64,000 nt of DNA from Streptomyces sp. NBC_00094 (lineage in GTDB: Bacteria; Actinomycetota; Actinomycetes; Streptomycetales; Streptomycetaceae), in NCBI RefSeq assembly GCF_026343125.1, contig NZ_JAPEMB010000001.1:5833501-5897500 (forward strand), given 5' to 3'. A program made the translations under genes and the position numbers. The first letter of the stretch is position 1. Each line of letters opens with the position of its first letter. Below are positions 11,098 through 18,886 of this stretch, one piece after another. The notes below the pieces were generated by a model. It had not been told where the DNA came from. It searched no databases and was given only the letters and a program-made list of their open reading frames with translations.

Positions 11098-11252
11098 CCC
11101 GGCGGCGTGTGGCACAATGGACAGCTGTACTCGACAGTCGCATAGGACCCCTCTCTCCTCCGGCTGACGCGTCCATCGGGCATCCGAGTACCGCAACCCC
11201 ACGTGGCATCTCAAAGTGCCCAACCACGTCAAGACCAGGAGACACCACTCCA

Positions 11253-11696
11253 GTGGCAGTCAAGATCAAGCTCAAGCGCCTCGGCAAGATTCGCCAGCCG
11301 CACTACCGCATCGTCGTCGCCGACTCCCGCACCCGTCGGGACGGTCGCGCGATCGAGGAGATCGGCCTCTACCACCCGACGTACAACCCGTCGCGTATCG
11401 AGGTCGACTCCGAGCGTGCGCAGTACTGGCTGTCCGTCGGCGCCCAGCCGACCGAGCCCGTCCTCGCCATCCTGAAGCTCACGGGCGACTGGCAGAAGGC
11501 CAAGGGCCTCCCGGCCCCCGAGAAGGCGCTGCTCGTCCCCGCCACCAAGGAGGCGAAGCGCGCCTCGTTCGACGAGTTCGCGAAGACCCTCGAGGCCGGC
11601 GACGACAAGGGTGAGGCCATCACCCCGAAGGCCAAGAAGGCCGACAAGAAGGCTGACGAGGCCGAGGCCGCGTCGACCGAGTCGACCGAGGCCTGA
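11253..11696 (+). CDS. rpsP: 30S ribosomal protein S16
   Basis: A 147-residue S16, longer than the roughly 80-90 residues of many bacteria because of a Lys/Ala/Glu-rich tail from about residue 100. The core starts AVKIKLKRLGK and has the conserved PHYRIVVADSRTRRDG. GTG 11253 is the start because AGGAG lies 11 bases upstream and the protein begins at the conserved position; the in-frame ATG at 11109 is in the leader. A -10-like CACAAT occurs at 11113. It opens the rpsP-khpA-rimM-trmD-rplS gene run and is 2 bases from khpA. Confidence 0.96.
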   Translation: MAVKIKLKRLGKIRQPHYRIVVADSRTRRDGRAIEEIGLYHPTYNPSRIEVDSERAQYWLSVGAQPTEPVLAILKLTGDWQKAKGLPAPEKALLVPATKEAKRASFDEFAKTLEAGDDKGEAITPKAKKADKKADEAEAASTESTEA

Positions 11697-11698
11697 GC

Positions 11699-11938
11699 AT
11701 GCTCGAGGAGGCTCTCGAGCACCTCGTGAAGGGCATCGTCGACAACCCCGACGATGTGCAGGTCGCCTCGCGCAACCTGCGCCGTGGCCGCGTGCTGGAG
11801 GTCCGGGTTCACCCCGAAGACCTCGGCAAGGTGATCGGCCGTAACGGCCGCACCGCGCGTGCGCTGCGTACCGTTGTGGGCGCCATCGGCGGCCGTGGGA
11901 TCCGAGTCGACCTCGTCGACGTGGACCAGGTCCGCTGA
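11699..11938 (+). CDS. khpA: KH-domain RNA-binding protein KhpA
   Basis: A 79-residue protein consisting of a single KH domain. The GxxG-type loop is visible in GKVIGRNGRTARALRTV. It is known to bind RNA with its partner KhpB and, in Firmicutes, to influence cell elongation and small-RNA function. Its position between rpsP and rimM is conserved in actinobacteria. It starts 2 bases after the rpsP stop, so translation is probably coupled. Confidence 0.93.
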   Translation: MLEEALEHLVKGIVDNPDDVQVASRNLRRGRVLEVRVHPEDLGKVIGRNGRTARALRTVVGAIGGRGIRVDLVDVDQVR

Positions 11939-11973
11939 ACAAGTCGGCCACATCGGTTGAATGATGTGCCGGC

Positions 11974-12011
11974 ACGGGCCGGGGAGGGCTTACGAGCCCA
12001 CCCCGGCCCGT
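11974..12011 (+). terminator. Two-part hairpin between khpA and rimM
   Basis: An 11-base stem (11974-11984 with 12001-12011) continues, after an A/A mismatch, into a 5-base stem closed by a TACG tetraloop, a UNCG-class loop. TTGTCGTTTATG follows. It may partly terminate or stabilise the rpsP-khpA message ahead of rimM. Confidence 0.6.
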
Positions 12012-12056
12012 TGTCGTTTATGTCGTACGAGCTGTGTGACAGGAGAGTGTGGAGCA

Positions 12057-12650
12057 GTGCAGTTGGTAGTCGCGCGGATCGGCCGCGCCCACGGCATCAA
12101 GGGCGAGGTCACCGTCGAGGTGCGCACGGACGAGCCCGAACTGCGGCTCGGCCCCGGAGCCGTACTGCTGACCGACCCGGCCGCCGCCGGGCCGCTGACC
12201 ATCGAGACCGGCCGTGTTCACAGCGGCCGTCTGTTGCTGCGCTTCGAGGGCGTCCGTGACCGCACCGGCGCCGAGGCCCTGCGCAACATCCTCCTCATCG
12301 CCGAGATCGATCCCGAGGAACTGCCGGAGGAGGAGGACGAGTACTACGACCACCAGCTCATGGACCTCGACGTCGTCCTCGCCGACGGCACGGAGATCGG
12401 CCGGATCACCGAGATCTCCCATCTGCCGTCCCAGGACCTCTTCATCGTCGAGCGGCCCGACGGCACCGAGCTGATGATCCCCTTCGTCTCGGCGATCGTC
12501 ACCGAGATCGACCTGGAGGAGCAGCGGGCCGTCATCGACCCGCCGCCCGGTCTGATCGACGACCGCGCCGAGATCGCCTCCTCCCGCGAGGAGTCCGAGG
12601 AAGGGTCCGGCGAGGAGTCCGGCGAGGAGTCCGGGAAGGAAGAGGCATGA
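12057..12650 (+). CDS. rimM: 16S rRNA maturation factor RimM
   Basis: A 197-residue 30S maturation factor that binds S19. The N-terminal RimM domain begins VVARIGRAHGIKGEV, followed by the PRC-barrel with YYDHQLMDLDV and LMIPFVSAIV. The last 30 residues are an acidic Glu/Ser/Gly tail, longer than in most bacteria. GTG 12057 is chosen: AGGAGAG lies 9 bases upstream and an earlier in-frame ATG falls inside the hairpin region. The stop overlaps trmD by ATGA. Confidence 0.95.
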   Translation: MQLVVARIGRAHGIKGEVTVEVRTDEPELRLGPGAVLLTDPAAAGPLTIETGRVHSGRLLLRFEGVRDRTGAEALRNILLIAEIDPEELPEEEDEYYDHQLMDLDVVLADGTEIGRITEISHLPSQDLFIVERPDGTELMIPFVSAIVTEIDLEEQRAVIDPPPGLIDDRAEIASSREESEEGSGEESGEESGKEEA

Positions 12651-13468
12651 GGCTCGACGTCGTCACGATCTTCCCCGAGTACCTCGAACCGCTGAACGTC
12701 TCGCTCGTGGGCAAGGCGCGCGTGCGAGGGCAGCTCGACGTCCACGTCCACCACCTGCGCGACTGGACCTACGACCGGCACAACACGGTCGACGACACCC
12801 CGTACGGCGGCGGCCCCGGCATGGTCATGAAGACCGAGCCCTGGGGCGACGCGCTCGACCAGACGCTCACCGACGGCTACGAGGCCGGCGCCCACGGCCC
12901 GGTCCTCGTCGTCCCGACCCCCAGCGGCCGGCCCTTCACCCAGGAACTGGCCGTCGAGCTCTCCGAGCGGCCCTGGCTGATCTTCACGCCGGCCCGTTAC
13001 GAGGGCATCGACCGCCGCGTCATCGACGAGTACGCGACCCGGATGCCCGTCTACGAGGTCTCCATCGGCGACTACGTGCTCGCCGGCGGAGAGGCCGCCG
13101 TCCTCGTCGTCACCGAGGCCGTCGCCCGTCTCCTGCCCGGTGTCCTCGGCAACGCCGAGTCCCACCGCGACGACTCCTTCGCCCCCGGCGCCATGGCCAA
13201 CCTCCTGGAGGGGCCCGTCTACACGAAGCCCCCCGAGTGGCGCGGCCGGGGCATCCCCGACGTCCTGCTCAGCGGGCACCACGGCAAGATCGCCCGCTGG
13301 CGACGGGACGAGGCGTTCCGGCGCACCGCCGTCAACCGGCCCGATCTCATCGAGCGCTGCGATCCGTCCGCCTTCGACAAGAAGGACCGCGAGATCCTCT
13401 CCATGATGGGGTGGGCGCCCGAGCCCGGCGGCCGATTTTGGCGCAGGCTCCCCGACGTGGAAGAATAG
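12647..13468 (+). CDS. trmD: tRNA (guanine-N1)-methyltransferase TrmD
   Basis: A 273-residue SPOUT methyltransferase that makes m1G37 in tRNAs, preventing frameshifting. The knotted SAM-binding region is seen in ARYEGIDRRV and SIGDYVLAGGE. The N-terminus MRLDVVTIFPEYL is typical. The C-terminal domain carries RPDLIERC and a short acidic end. It overlaps rimM by 4 bases. A short hairpin (CCCCTG/CAGGGG near 13494) lies between it and rplS. Confidence 0.96.
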   Translation: MRLDVVTIFPEYLEPLNVSLVGKARVRGQLDVHVHHLRDWTYDRHNTVDDTPYGGGPGMVMKTEPWGDALDQTLTDGYEAGAHGPVLVVPTPSGRPFTQELAVELSERPWLIFTPARYEGIDRRVIDEYATRMPVYEVSIGDYVLAGGEAAVLVVTEAVARLLPGVLGNAESHRDDSFAPGAMANLLEGPVYTKPPEWRGRGIPDVLLSGHHGKIARWRRDEAFRRTAVNRPDLIERCDPSAFDKKDREILSMMGWAPEPGGRFWRRLPDVEE

Positions 13469-13595
13469 GCCGCTGTCGTACGTCCGGCGCGCGCCCCTGC
13501 CACAGGGGGACCGACGCCCGCCAGAGACGCACGACATCCCGATCATCCGAACGTACCGCTGATGACCTGTGGCGTCAGCGAGGAAAGAGACCTCC

Positions 13596-13946
13596 ATGGC
13601 CTCCCTGCTCGACCAGGTCAACGCGGGTTCGCTCCGCTCCGACCTCCCCGCCTTCCGCCCCGGCGACACGGTGAACGTCCACGTGCGCGTCATCGAAGGC
13701 AACCGCTCCCGTATCCAGCAGTTCAAGGGCGTCGTCATCCGCCGCCAGGGCTCGGGCGTCAGCGAGACCTTCACGGTCCGCAAGGTCTCGTTCTCCGTCG
13801 GCGTCGAGCGCACCTTCCCGGTGAACAGCCCGATCTTCGAGAAGATCGAGCTCGTCACCCGCGGTGACGTCCGTCGCGCCAAGCTCTACTACCTCCGTGA
13901 GCTGCGCGGCAAGGCTGCCAAGATCAAGGAGAAGCGCGACCGCTGA
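13596..13946 (+). CDS. rplS: 50S ribosomal protein L19
   Basis: A 116-residue L19, standard length, with GDTVNVHVRVIEGNRSRIQQ and the conserved RRAKLYYLRELRGKAA near the end. It lies at the 30S-50S interface. ATG 13596 is preferred over the in-frame start at 13569 because AGGAAAGAGA precedes it and MASLLDQV is the family N-terminus. It is the last gene of the rpsP run; the signal peptidase cluster follows after 68 bases. Confidence 0.97.
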   Translation: MASLLDQVNAGSLRSDLPAFRPGDTVNVHVRVIEGNRSRIQQFKGVVIRRQGSGVSETFTVRKVSFSVGVERTFPVNSPIFEKIELVTRGDVRRAKLYYLRELRGKAAKIKEKRDR

Positions 13947-14014
13947 GCCCCGGCTCACCGCTCACGCGACGCTTGAGGTCCACTCACAGACGGGCCGGAT
14001 AGGCTCTGTCCCCG

Positions 14015-14767
14015 ATGGACACCGAAGCACAGCACACGGAGCGCGACCCCTCCACCGATACGGAGGACGGGTCGCGCTCCGCGCGCGTTTCCTGGCGGCG
14101 TACGGGATTCGTGGGCGCCGCCTGCGTTCTCTTCCTGCTGCTCCTGAGCCACTTCGTGGTGCAGCCGTTCCTGATCCCGAGCAGCTCGATGGAGCCGACG
14201 CTCCAGGTCGGTGACCGGATCCTCGTCAACAAGCTGGCGTACCGTTTCGGCGGTGAGCCGCGCCGGGGCGACGTCGTCGTCTTCGACGGCACCGGCTCCT
14301 TCGTACGCGAGGACCTCGGCGGCAATCCGATCGGCGGGATCCTCCACGACGCGGCGGCCGCCCTCGGCTTCGCCGAACCCGACGAGACCGACTTCGTGAA
14401 GCGGGTCGTCGGCGTCGGCGGCGACCGGGTCGTCTGCTGCGACAAGGACGGACGGCTCACCGTCAACGGCGTCCCCGTCCAGGAGCGGTACGTGATGTTC
14501 GGCGACCAGCCGTCCAGCGTCCCCTTCGACATCGTCGTCCCCCCGGACCGGCTCTGGGTGATGGGCGACCACCGGAGTCAGTCCAGCGACTCCCGGGACC
14601 ACCTCGGCAGCCCCGGCGGTGGCATGGTCCCCGTCGACAAGGTCGTCGGGCGCGCCGACTGGATCGCCTGGCCCTTCGGCCGCTGGTCCACCGTGTCAGG
14701 GACGGACGCCTTCGACGCCGTACCGGTCCCGCCGACGGGCGGGCACCCCACGGGCCCCCGTGGGTAG
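14015..14767 (+). CDS. sipW: Type I signal peptidase, first of four (SipW-like)
   Basis: A 250-residue membrane serine/lysine peptidase that cuts signal peptides from secreted proteins. One N-terminal transmembrane segment is followed by Ser58 in PSSSMEPT (box B), Lys129 in FVKRVVGVGGD (box D) and GDHRSQSSDSR (box E). There is no hydrophobic C-terminus, unlike the next three. No ribosome binding site precedes ATG 14015. A TAGGCT -10-like box at 14000-14005 suggests transcription starts at or just before the ATG. It overlaps the next gene by 8 bases. The sipW-X-Y-Z order is known from S. lividans. Confidence 0.9.
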   Translation: MDTEAQHTERDPSTDTEDGSRSARVSWRRTGFVGAACVLFLLLLSHFVVQPFLIPSSSMEPTLQVGDRILVNKLAYRFGGEPRRGDVVVFDGTGSFVREDLGGNPIGGILHDAAAALGFAEPDETDFVKRVVGVGGDRVVCCDKDGRLTVNGVPVQERYVMFGDQPSSVPFDIVVPPDRLWVMGDHRSQSSDSRDHLGSPGGGMVPVDKVVGRADWIAWPFGRWSTVSGTDAFDAVPVPPTGGHPTGPRG

Positions 14768-15698
14768 CCGCGGCCGTCCGGCCGGCGGATCCGCCCAGGG
14801 GCCCGGCGCCGCGCCCCTGCCGGGACGGGCCGAGCGGCGCAGGCTCGCCCGTAAGGTCAAACGACGCCGACAGCGCTCCGCGGTCCGGGAGATCCCGGTC
14901 CTGATCACCGTCGCCGTGCTCATCGCGCTCGTCCTCAAGACCTTTCTCGTCCAGGCGTTCGTCATTCCCTCCGGTTCCATGGAGCAGACGATCCGCATCG
15001 ACGACCGGGTCCTCGTCGACAAGCTCACCCCCTGGTTCGGCTCCCGGCCGCAGCGCGGTGACGTCGTCGTCTTCAAGGACCCCGGCAACTGGCTCCAGGC
15101 CGAGGCCGCGCCGGCCTCCGATGACCCGATCGGCGTCAAGCAGGTCAAGCAGGCGCTGACCTTCATCGGGCTGCTGCCCTCGGCCGACGACCGCGACCTC
15201 ATCAAGCGGGTCGTCGCCGTCGGTGGCGACACCGTCCGCTGCTGCGGGAAGGACGGACGGCTCACCGTCAACGGCGTACCCCTGGACGAGCCGTACCTGC
15301 ATCCGGGGAACGAGCCGTCCGAGATCCCCTTCGAGGTGAAGGTCCCGGAGGGCCGGATCTTCGTCCTCGGCGACCACCGCTCCCACTCGGCCGACTCCCG
15401 CTTCCACCTCGACGAGAAGGACCACGGCACCGTCTCCGAGGAGCAGGTCGTCGGGCGTGCCGTCGTGATCGCCTGGCCCGTCGGACACTGGCGGCGCCTG
15501 GAGGAGCGGCAGACCTTCGCCGCCGTACCGGACGGGCGTGCGAGTTCCGGGACCGCGCTCGGTCTGTCGCATAGTGTGTCCCATCGGGATCTCAACGGAT
15601 TCCCCGGGCTCCCGACCCCTGCGGAACTTCTGCTCGTTATGGGAGTGGTGGGCCTGTCCCTGTTCCGGGGCCGGCGATCGCACGGAGTGAGGAGTTGA
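14760..15698 (+). CDS. sipX: Type I signal peptidase, second of four (SipX-like)
   Basis: A 312-residue paralogue of the preceding gene. The N-terminus is very basic (RRRLARKVKRRRQRS) before one transmembrane segment, so the catalytic domain lies outside. Ser73 in PSGSMEQT and the Lys in DLIKRVVAVGGD form the dyad; box E is GDHRSHSADSR. A second hydrophobic segment (ELLLVMGVVGLSLF) near the C-terminus would anchor it again. GTG 14760 was chosen because the coding pattern begins there and it overlaps the sipW stop; the upstream part of the frame is a shadow of sipW. Confidence 0.88.
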   Translation: MGSRGRPAGGSAQGPGAAPLPGRAERRRLARKVKRRRQRSAVREIPVLITVAVLIALVLKTFLVQAFVIPSGSMEQTIRIDDRVLVDKLTPWFGSRPQRGDVVVFKDPGNWLQAEAAPASDDPIGVKQVKQALTFIGLLPSADDRDLIKRVVAVGGDTVRCCGKDGRLTVNGVPLDEPYLHPGNEPSEIPFEVKVPEGRIFVLGDHRSHSADSRFHLDEKDHGTVSEEQVVGRAVVIAWPVGHWRRLEERQTFAAVPDGRASSGTALGLSHSVSHRDLNGFPGLPTPAELLLVMGVVGLSLFRGRRSHGVRS

Positions 15699-15699
15699 T

Positions 15700-16611
15700 G
15701 TGGGGGATTTGGCCGTCGGCGCACGATCCGGACACGATGAGCCCGAGAAGAGGGCCGACGAGGCCATCGGTGACGATGTGACGGGTGACCACGTGACGGA
15801 TGACGAGCTGGCGCACGACGAGGATGAAGGCGGGGCGGGCAGGAGCCCGAAGAAGCCGCGTTCCTTCTGGAAGGAACTGCCTCTCCTCATCGGCATCGCC
15901 CTGGTGCTCGCGCTGCTGATCAAGACCTTCCTCGTGCAGGCGTTCTCGATTCCCTCGGAATCGATGATGAACACCCTGCAGCGCGGTGACCGGGTCCTCG
16001 TCGACAAGCTCACCCCGTGGTTCGGCTCAGAGCCGGAGCGCGGCGAGGTCGTCGTCTTCCACGACCCGGGCGGCTGGCTGGAAGGCCAGGAGACGCCCGA
16101 GCCGAACGTCGTCCAGAAGTTCCTCAGCTTCATCGGCCTCATGCCGTCCGCCGAGGAGAAGGACCTGATCAAGCGGGTCATCGCGGTGGGTGGCGACACC
16201 GTCTCCTGCAAGGAGGGCGGCAAGGTCGTCCTCAACGGCAAGGCCCTGGACGAGACCGCGTACCTGTACCCCGGTTCCGTGCCCTGCCAGGACTCCTTCG
16301 GTCCGATCAAGGTCCCCCAGGACCGCATCTGGGTCATGGGCGACAACCGTCAGAACTCGCTGGACTCCCGCTTCCACCAGCAGCTGCCCGGTGGTGGCAC
16401 CGTCGCCAACGACCAGGTCGTGGGCCGTGCCGTCGTGATCGCCTGGCCCGTCACCCGCTGGGCCACCCTCCCCGTGCCGGACGTCTTCGACCAGCCCGGC
16501 CTCGACCAGGCCGTGGCCGCCGCCCCGCTGGGCGCGGCGGGACTGGCCGGAGCGCTCCCGCTGGTGCTGTGGCGCCGGAAGAAGCGCACGGCGGGGCATA
16601 CCGCCGAGTAG
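15700..16611 (+). CDS. sipY: Type I signal peptidase, third of four (SipY-like)
   Basis: A 303-residue signal peptidase with a long acidic N-terminal cytoplasmic region (about 50 residues rich in Asp/Glu), then a transmembrane segment. Ser88 in PSESMMNT and the Lys in DLIKRVIAVGGD form the catalytic dyad; box E is GDNRQNSLDSR. A hydrophobic C-terminal segment precedes a basic RRKKR tail. GTG 15700 follows the sipX stop by 1 base and GGAG lies 5 bases upstream. In S. lividans SipY has the largest effect on secretion. Confidence 0.9.
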   Translation: MGDLAVGARSGHDEPEKRADEAIGDDVTGDHVTDDELAHDEDEGGAGRSPKKPRSFWKELPLLIGIALVLALLIKTFLVQAFSIPSESMMNTLQRGDRVLVDKLTPWFGSEPERGEVVVFHDPGGWLEGQETPEPNVVQKFLSFIGLMPSAEEKDLIKRVIAVGGDTVSCKEGGKVVLNGKALDETAYLYPGSVPCQDSFGPIKVPQDRIWVMGDNRQNSLDSRFHQQLPGGGTVANDQVVGRAVVIAWPVTRWATLPVPDVFDQPGLDQAVAAAPLGAAGLAGALPLVLWRRKKRTAGHTAE

Positions 16612-16664
16612 CAACCCGCGGGTAGATTGCCGTCCCGGACCGTCGACAGACCTCTGGGGTGCGC

Positions 16665-17531
16665 ATGAGCGGAAACGAAAGAGCAGTGGGCGGCCACGGT
16701 CGCCTCGGCAGCGTGCTGTCGGGGTTGACCGTGGCCGTCGGCTGTGTGCTCTTCCTCGGCGGGTTCGTCTGGGGCGCCCTGGTCTACCAGCCGTACACCG
16801 TCCCCAGTGACTCCATGACCCCCACCCTCGCCGTCGGCTCCCGGGTCCTCGCCGAACGCATCGACGGCGCCGAGGTGCGGCGCGGCGACATCGTCGTCTT
16901 CAGCGATCCCCTGTGGGGCTCCTCGCCGATGGTCAAGCGGGTCGTCGGCGTCGGCGGCGACACCGTCGCCTGCTGCGACGCGGACGGCCGGCTCACCGTC
17001 AACGGCAAGGCCGTCGACGAGCCCTACCTGCGCCCCGGACCCGACGGCCGCGTCGTCGCCTCCGGCCAGGAGTTCTCCGTGACCGTCCCCGAGGGGAACC
17101 TCTTCCTCCTCGGCGACGACCGCCACACCTCGCTCGACTCCCGCACGCACATGGAGGAGGCCGGGCAGGGTTCCGTGCCCCGCTCCACGGTCGTCGGCAG
17201 GGTCGACGCCATCGCCTGGCCCGCCAAGGGCCTCCTGGAGCCCCCGGCGGGCTTCGCCGCCCTTCCCGGCGGGGTCTCGGAGCCGGGGCCGTTCACGGCC
17301 CTCTTCACGGCGATCGTGGCCGGGTGTGTACTGGTCCTGGCAGGGGCCGCGTACGGGCCGGTGGCGCGCCTTCTGACGCGGCGTCCGGGCGGGACGGGGT
17401 CGGGGACGCGGTCCGGTGCAGGGACGCGGTCCGGTTCGGGGACGCGGTCCGGTTCGGGGACGCGGTCCGGTTCGGGGACGCGGTCCGGTTCGGGATCCGG
17501 GTCCGGGGCACGGGAGAAGGCGGACACATGA
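16665..17531 (+). CDS. sipZ: Type I signal peptidase, fourth of four (SipZ-like)
   Basis: A 288-residue signal peptidase. Ser50 in PSDSMTPT and the Lys in MVKRVVGVGGD form the dyad; box E is GDDRHTSLDSR. A C-terminal transmembrane segment (IVAGCVLVLAGAAYG) is followed by a cytoplasmic tail made of a six-residue repeat (GTRSGS), encoded by the 18-bp tandem repeat at 17403-17492. ATG 16665 is preferred over GTG 16659 from spacing to GGGG. A TAGATT -10-like box at 16623 may give it its own promoter. The stop overlaps the NUDIX gene by ATGA. Confidence 0.88.
   Translation: MSGNERAVGGHGRLGSVLSGLTVAVGCVLFLGGFVWGALVYQPYTVPSDSMTPTLAVGSRVLAERIDGAEVRRGDIVVFSDPLWGSSPMVKRVVGVGGDTVACCDADGRLTVNGKAVDEPYLRPGPDGRVVASGQEFSVTVPEGNLFLLGDDRHTSLDSRTHMEEAGQGSVPRSTVVGRVDAIAWPAKGLLEPPAGFAALPGGVSEPGPFTALFTAIVAGCVLVLAGAAYGPVARLLTRRPGGTGSGTRSGAGTRSGSGTRSGSGTRSGSGTRSGSGSGSGAREKADT
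17403..17492 (+). repeat. 18-bp tandem repeat, five copies, inside sipZ
   Basis: Unit GGGACGCGGTCCGGTTCG; the first copy ends TGCA instead of TTCG. The length is a multiple of three, so copy changes keep the reading frame and alter only the length of the cytoplasmic GTRSGS tail. Confidence 0.9.
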
Positions 17532-18025
17532 CGGATTCCGGCGCGCGGCAGGTGGCCAGGGTCGTCCTCCTCGACCCCGACGACCGCATCCTGCTGCTGC
17601 ACGGATACGAACCCGAGGACCCCGCCGACACCTGGTGGTTCACCCCCGGCGGAGGCCTGGAGGGCGACGAGACCCGGGCGGAGGCGGCGCTGCGCGAACT
17701 GGCCGAGGAGACCGGCATCACCGACGCCGAACTCGGACCGGTGCTGTGGCAGCGGTACTGCTCCTTCCCCTTCGACGGCCGCCGCTGGGACCAGGACGAG
17801 TGGTACTACCTCGCCCGTGTACGCCGCACCGGGACGGAGCCCCGCCCCCAGGCCCTCACGGAGCTGGAGACCCGCAGCCTCGCGGGCCTCAGATGGTGGA
17901 CCTCCGCCGAACTGTCGGCGGCCCGTGAGACGGTGTACCCGACCAGACTCGCCGAGCTGCTGCGCACGCTGCTCGACGAGGGACCTCCGAGTGCGCCGGT
18001 GGTCCTCGCCCCGGAAATCGTCTAG
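17528..18025 (+). CDS. NUDIX hydrolase
   Basis: A 165-residue NUDIX pyrophosphohydrolase. The full box GX5EX7REUXEEXGU is present as GGLEGDE followed by seven residues and RELAEETGI (about residues 42-64). Substrate unknown; the family hydrolyses nucleoside diphosphates linked to other groups. It overlaps sipZ by 4 bases and so is co-translated. It stands where many actinobacteria carry rnhB between lepB and the DUF2469 gene. Confidence 0.88.
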   Translation: MTDSGARQVARVVLLDPDDRILLLHGYEPEDPADTWWFTPGGGLEGDETRAEAALRELAEETGITDAELGPVLWQRYCSFPFDGRRWDQDEWYYLARVRRTGTEPRPQALTELETRSLAGLRWWTSAELSAARETVYPTRLAELLRTLLDEGPPSAPVVLAPEIV

Positions 18026-18080
18026 GGGTGCGGGTAGCTGGCGCACAATGGGTGGACGCACGGCTGAAGGGGAACATGCC

Positions 18081-18389
18081 ATGAGCGCCGAGGACCTCGA
18101 GAAGTACGAGACCGAGATGGAGCTGAAGCTCTACCGGGAGTACCGCGACGTCGTCGGGCTGTTCAAATACGTGATCGAGACCGAGCGGCGCTTCTACCTC
18201 ACCAATGACTACGAGATGCAGGTGCACTCGGTGCAGGGCGAGGTCTTCTTCGAGGTCAGCATGGCCGATGCCTGGGTGTGGGACATGTACAGGCCTGCCA
18301 GGTTCGTCAAGCAGGTCCGCGTGCTCACTTTCAAGGACGTGAACATCGAGGAGCTCAACAAGAGCGACCTCGAACTCCCCGGCAGCTGA
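18081..18389 (+). CDS. DUF2469 conserved actinobacterial protein
   Basis: A 102-residue acidic protein of unknown function, very strongly conserved in actinobacteria. It begins MSAEDLEKYETEMELKLYRE and is rich in aromatic residues (DAWVWDMYRPARFVKQV). AAGGGG lies 9 bases before the ATG. A CACAAT -10-like box lies about 40 bases upstream, so it may have its own promoter. It is usually found next to yraN, as here. A small hairpin (18397-18414) follows the stop. Confidence 0.88.
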   Translation: MSAEDLEKYETEMELKLYREYRDVVGLFKYVIETERRFYLTNDYEMQVHSVQGEVFFEVSMADAWVWDMYRPARFVKQVRVLTFKDVNIEELNKSDLELPGS

Positions 18390-18521
18390 GACCGGAGCCG
18401 CCCCGCCAGGCGGCCGCCTCACCCTCACGAGTGAGCGAGTTCTCCACAACCCCCCGGCCGTCCACAGCGCCGCACGCGAACCGCCCCACCCCGTCACAGT
18501 CGGTGACGGAGGTGGTGCGCA

Positions 18522-18886
18522 ATGAACAGCACCCAGGCTCTCGGACGGTACGGAGAAGAGCTGGCGACCCGCCGGCTCACCGCGACCGGCATGCACATCC
18601 TCGCCCGCAACTGGCGCTGCGGCCGATCCGGGGAGATCGACATCGTCGCCCGGGACGGCGCACCCTCGTCATCTGCGAGGTCAAGACCCGACGCCACGGC
18701 GCCTACGAGCACCCGATGGCCGCCGTCACCCCGACCAAGGCCGAGCGGCTCCGCCGCCTCGCCGCCTGCTGGCTCGACCGCAGCGGCACCCCAGCCCCCG
18801 CCGGCGGCGTCCGCATCGACCTCGTCGGCATCGTCCTGCCCCGCCGCGGCGCCCCCGTCCTCACCCACGCCCAGGGGGTGGCCTGA
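18522..18886 (+). pseudogene. yraN: YraN (UPF0102) endonuclease-like protein, frameshifted
   Basis: The N-terminal half (GRYGEELATRRLTATGMHIL, then NWRCGRSGEIDIVARDG) is read from ATG 18522. The C-terminal half (TLVICEVKTRRHGAYEHP and the rest to the TGA at 18886) is in the next frame. The break is at about 18657-18662, within GACGGCGCACCCTCG, where one base seems to be missing: adding one base restores 121 residues, the normal family length. The total span is 365 bases, one short of a codon multiple. The predicted product has a Holliday-junction-resolvase-like fold with key residues GEIDIV and EVKTR split by the shift. It could be a true pseudogene or a sequencing error. Confidence 0.85.

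Noticed and set aside
11101..11252. tRNA gene near CACAATGG
   Set aside because: No cloverleaf can be drawn; it is more likely a -10 region of rpsP.
17403..17492. CRISPR-like repeat
   Set aside because: Contiguous 18-bp copies without spacers inside a coding frame.
17528..18389. RNase HII (rnhB), expected between lepB-type genes and DUF2469
   Set aside because: No frame with RNase HII motifs is present; the space is filled by a NUDIX gene.
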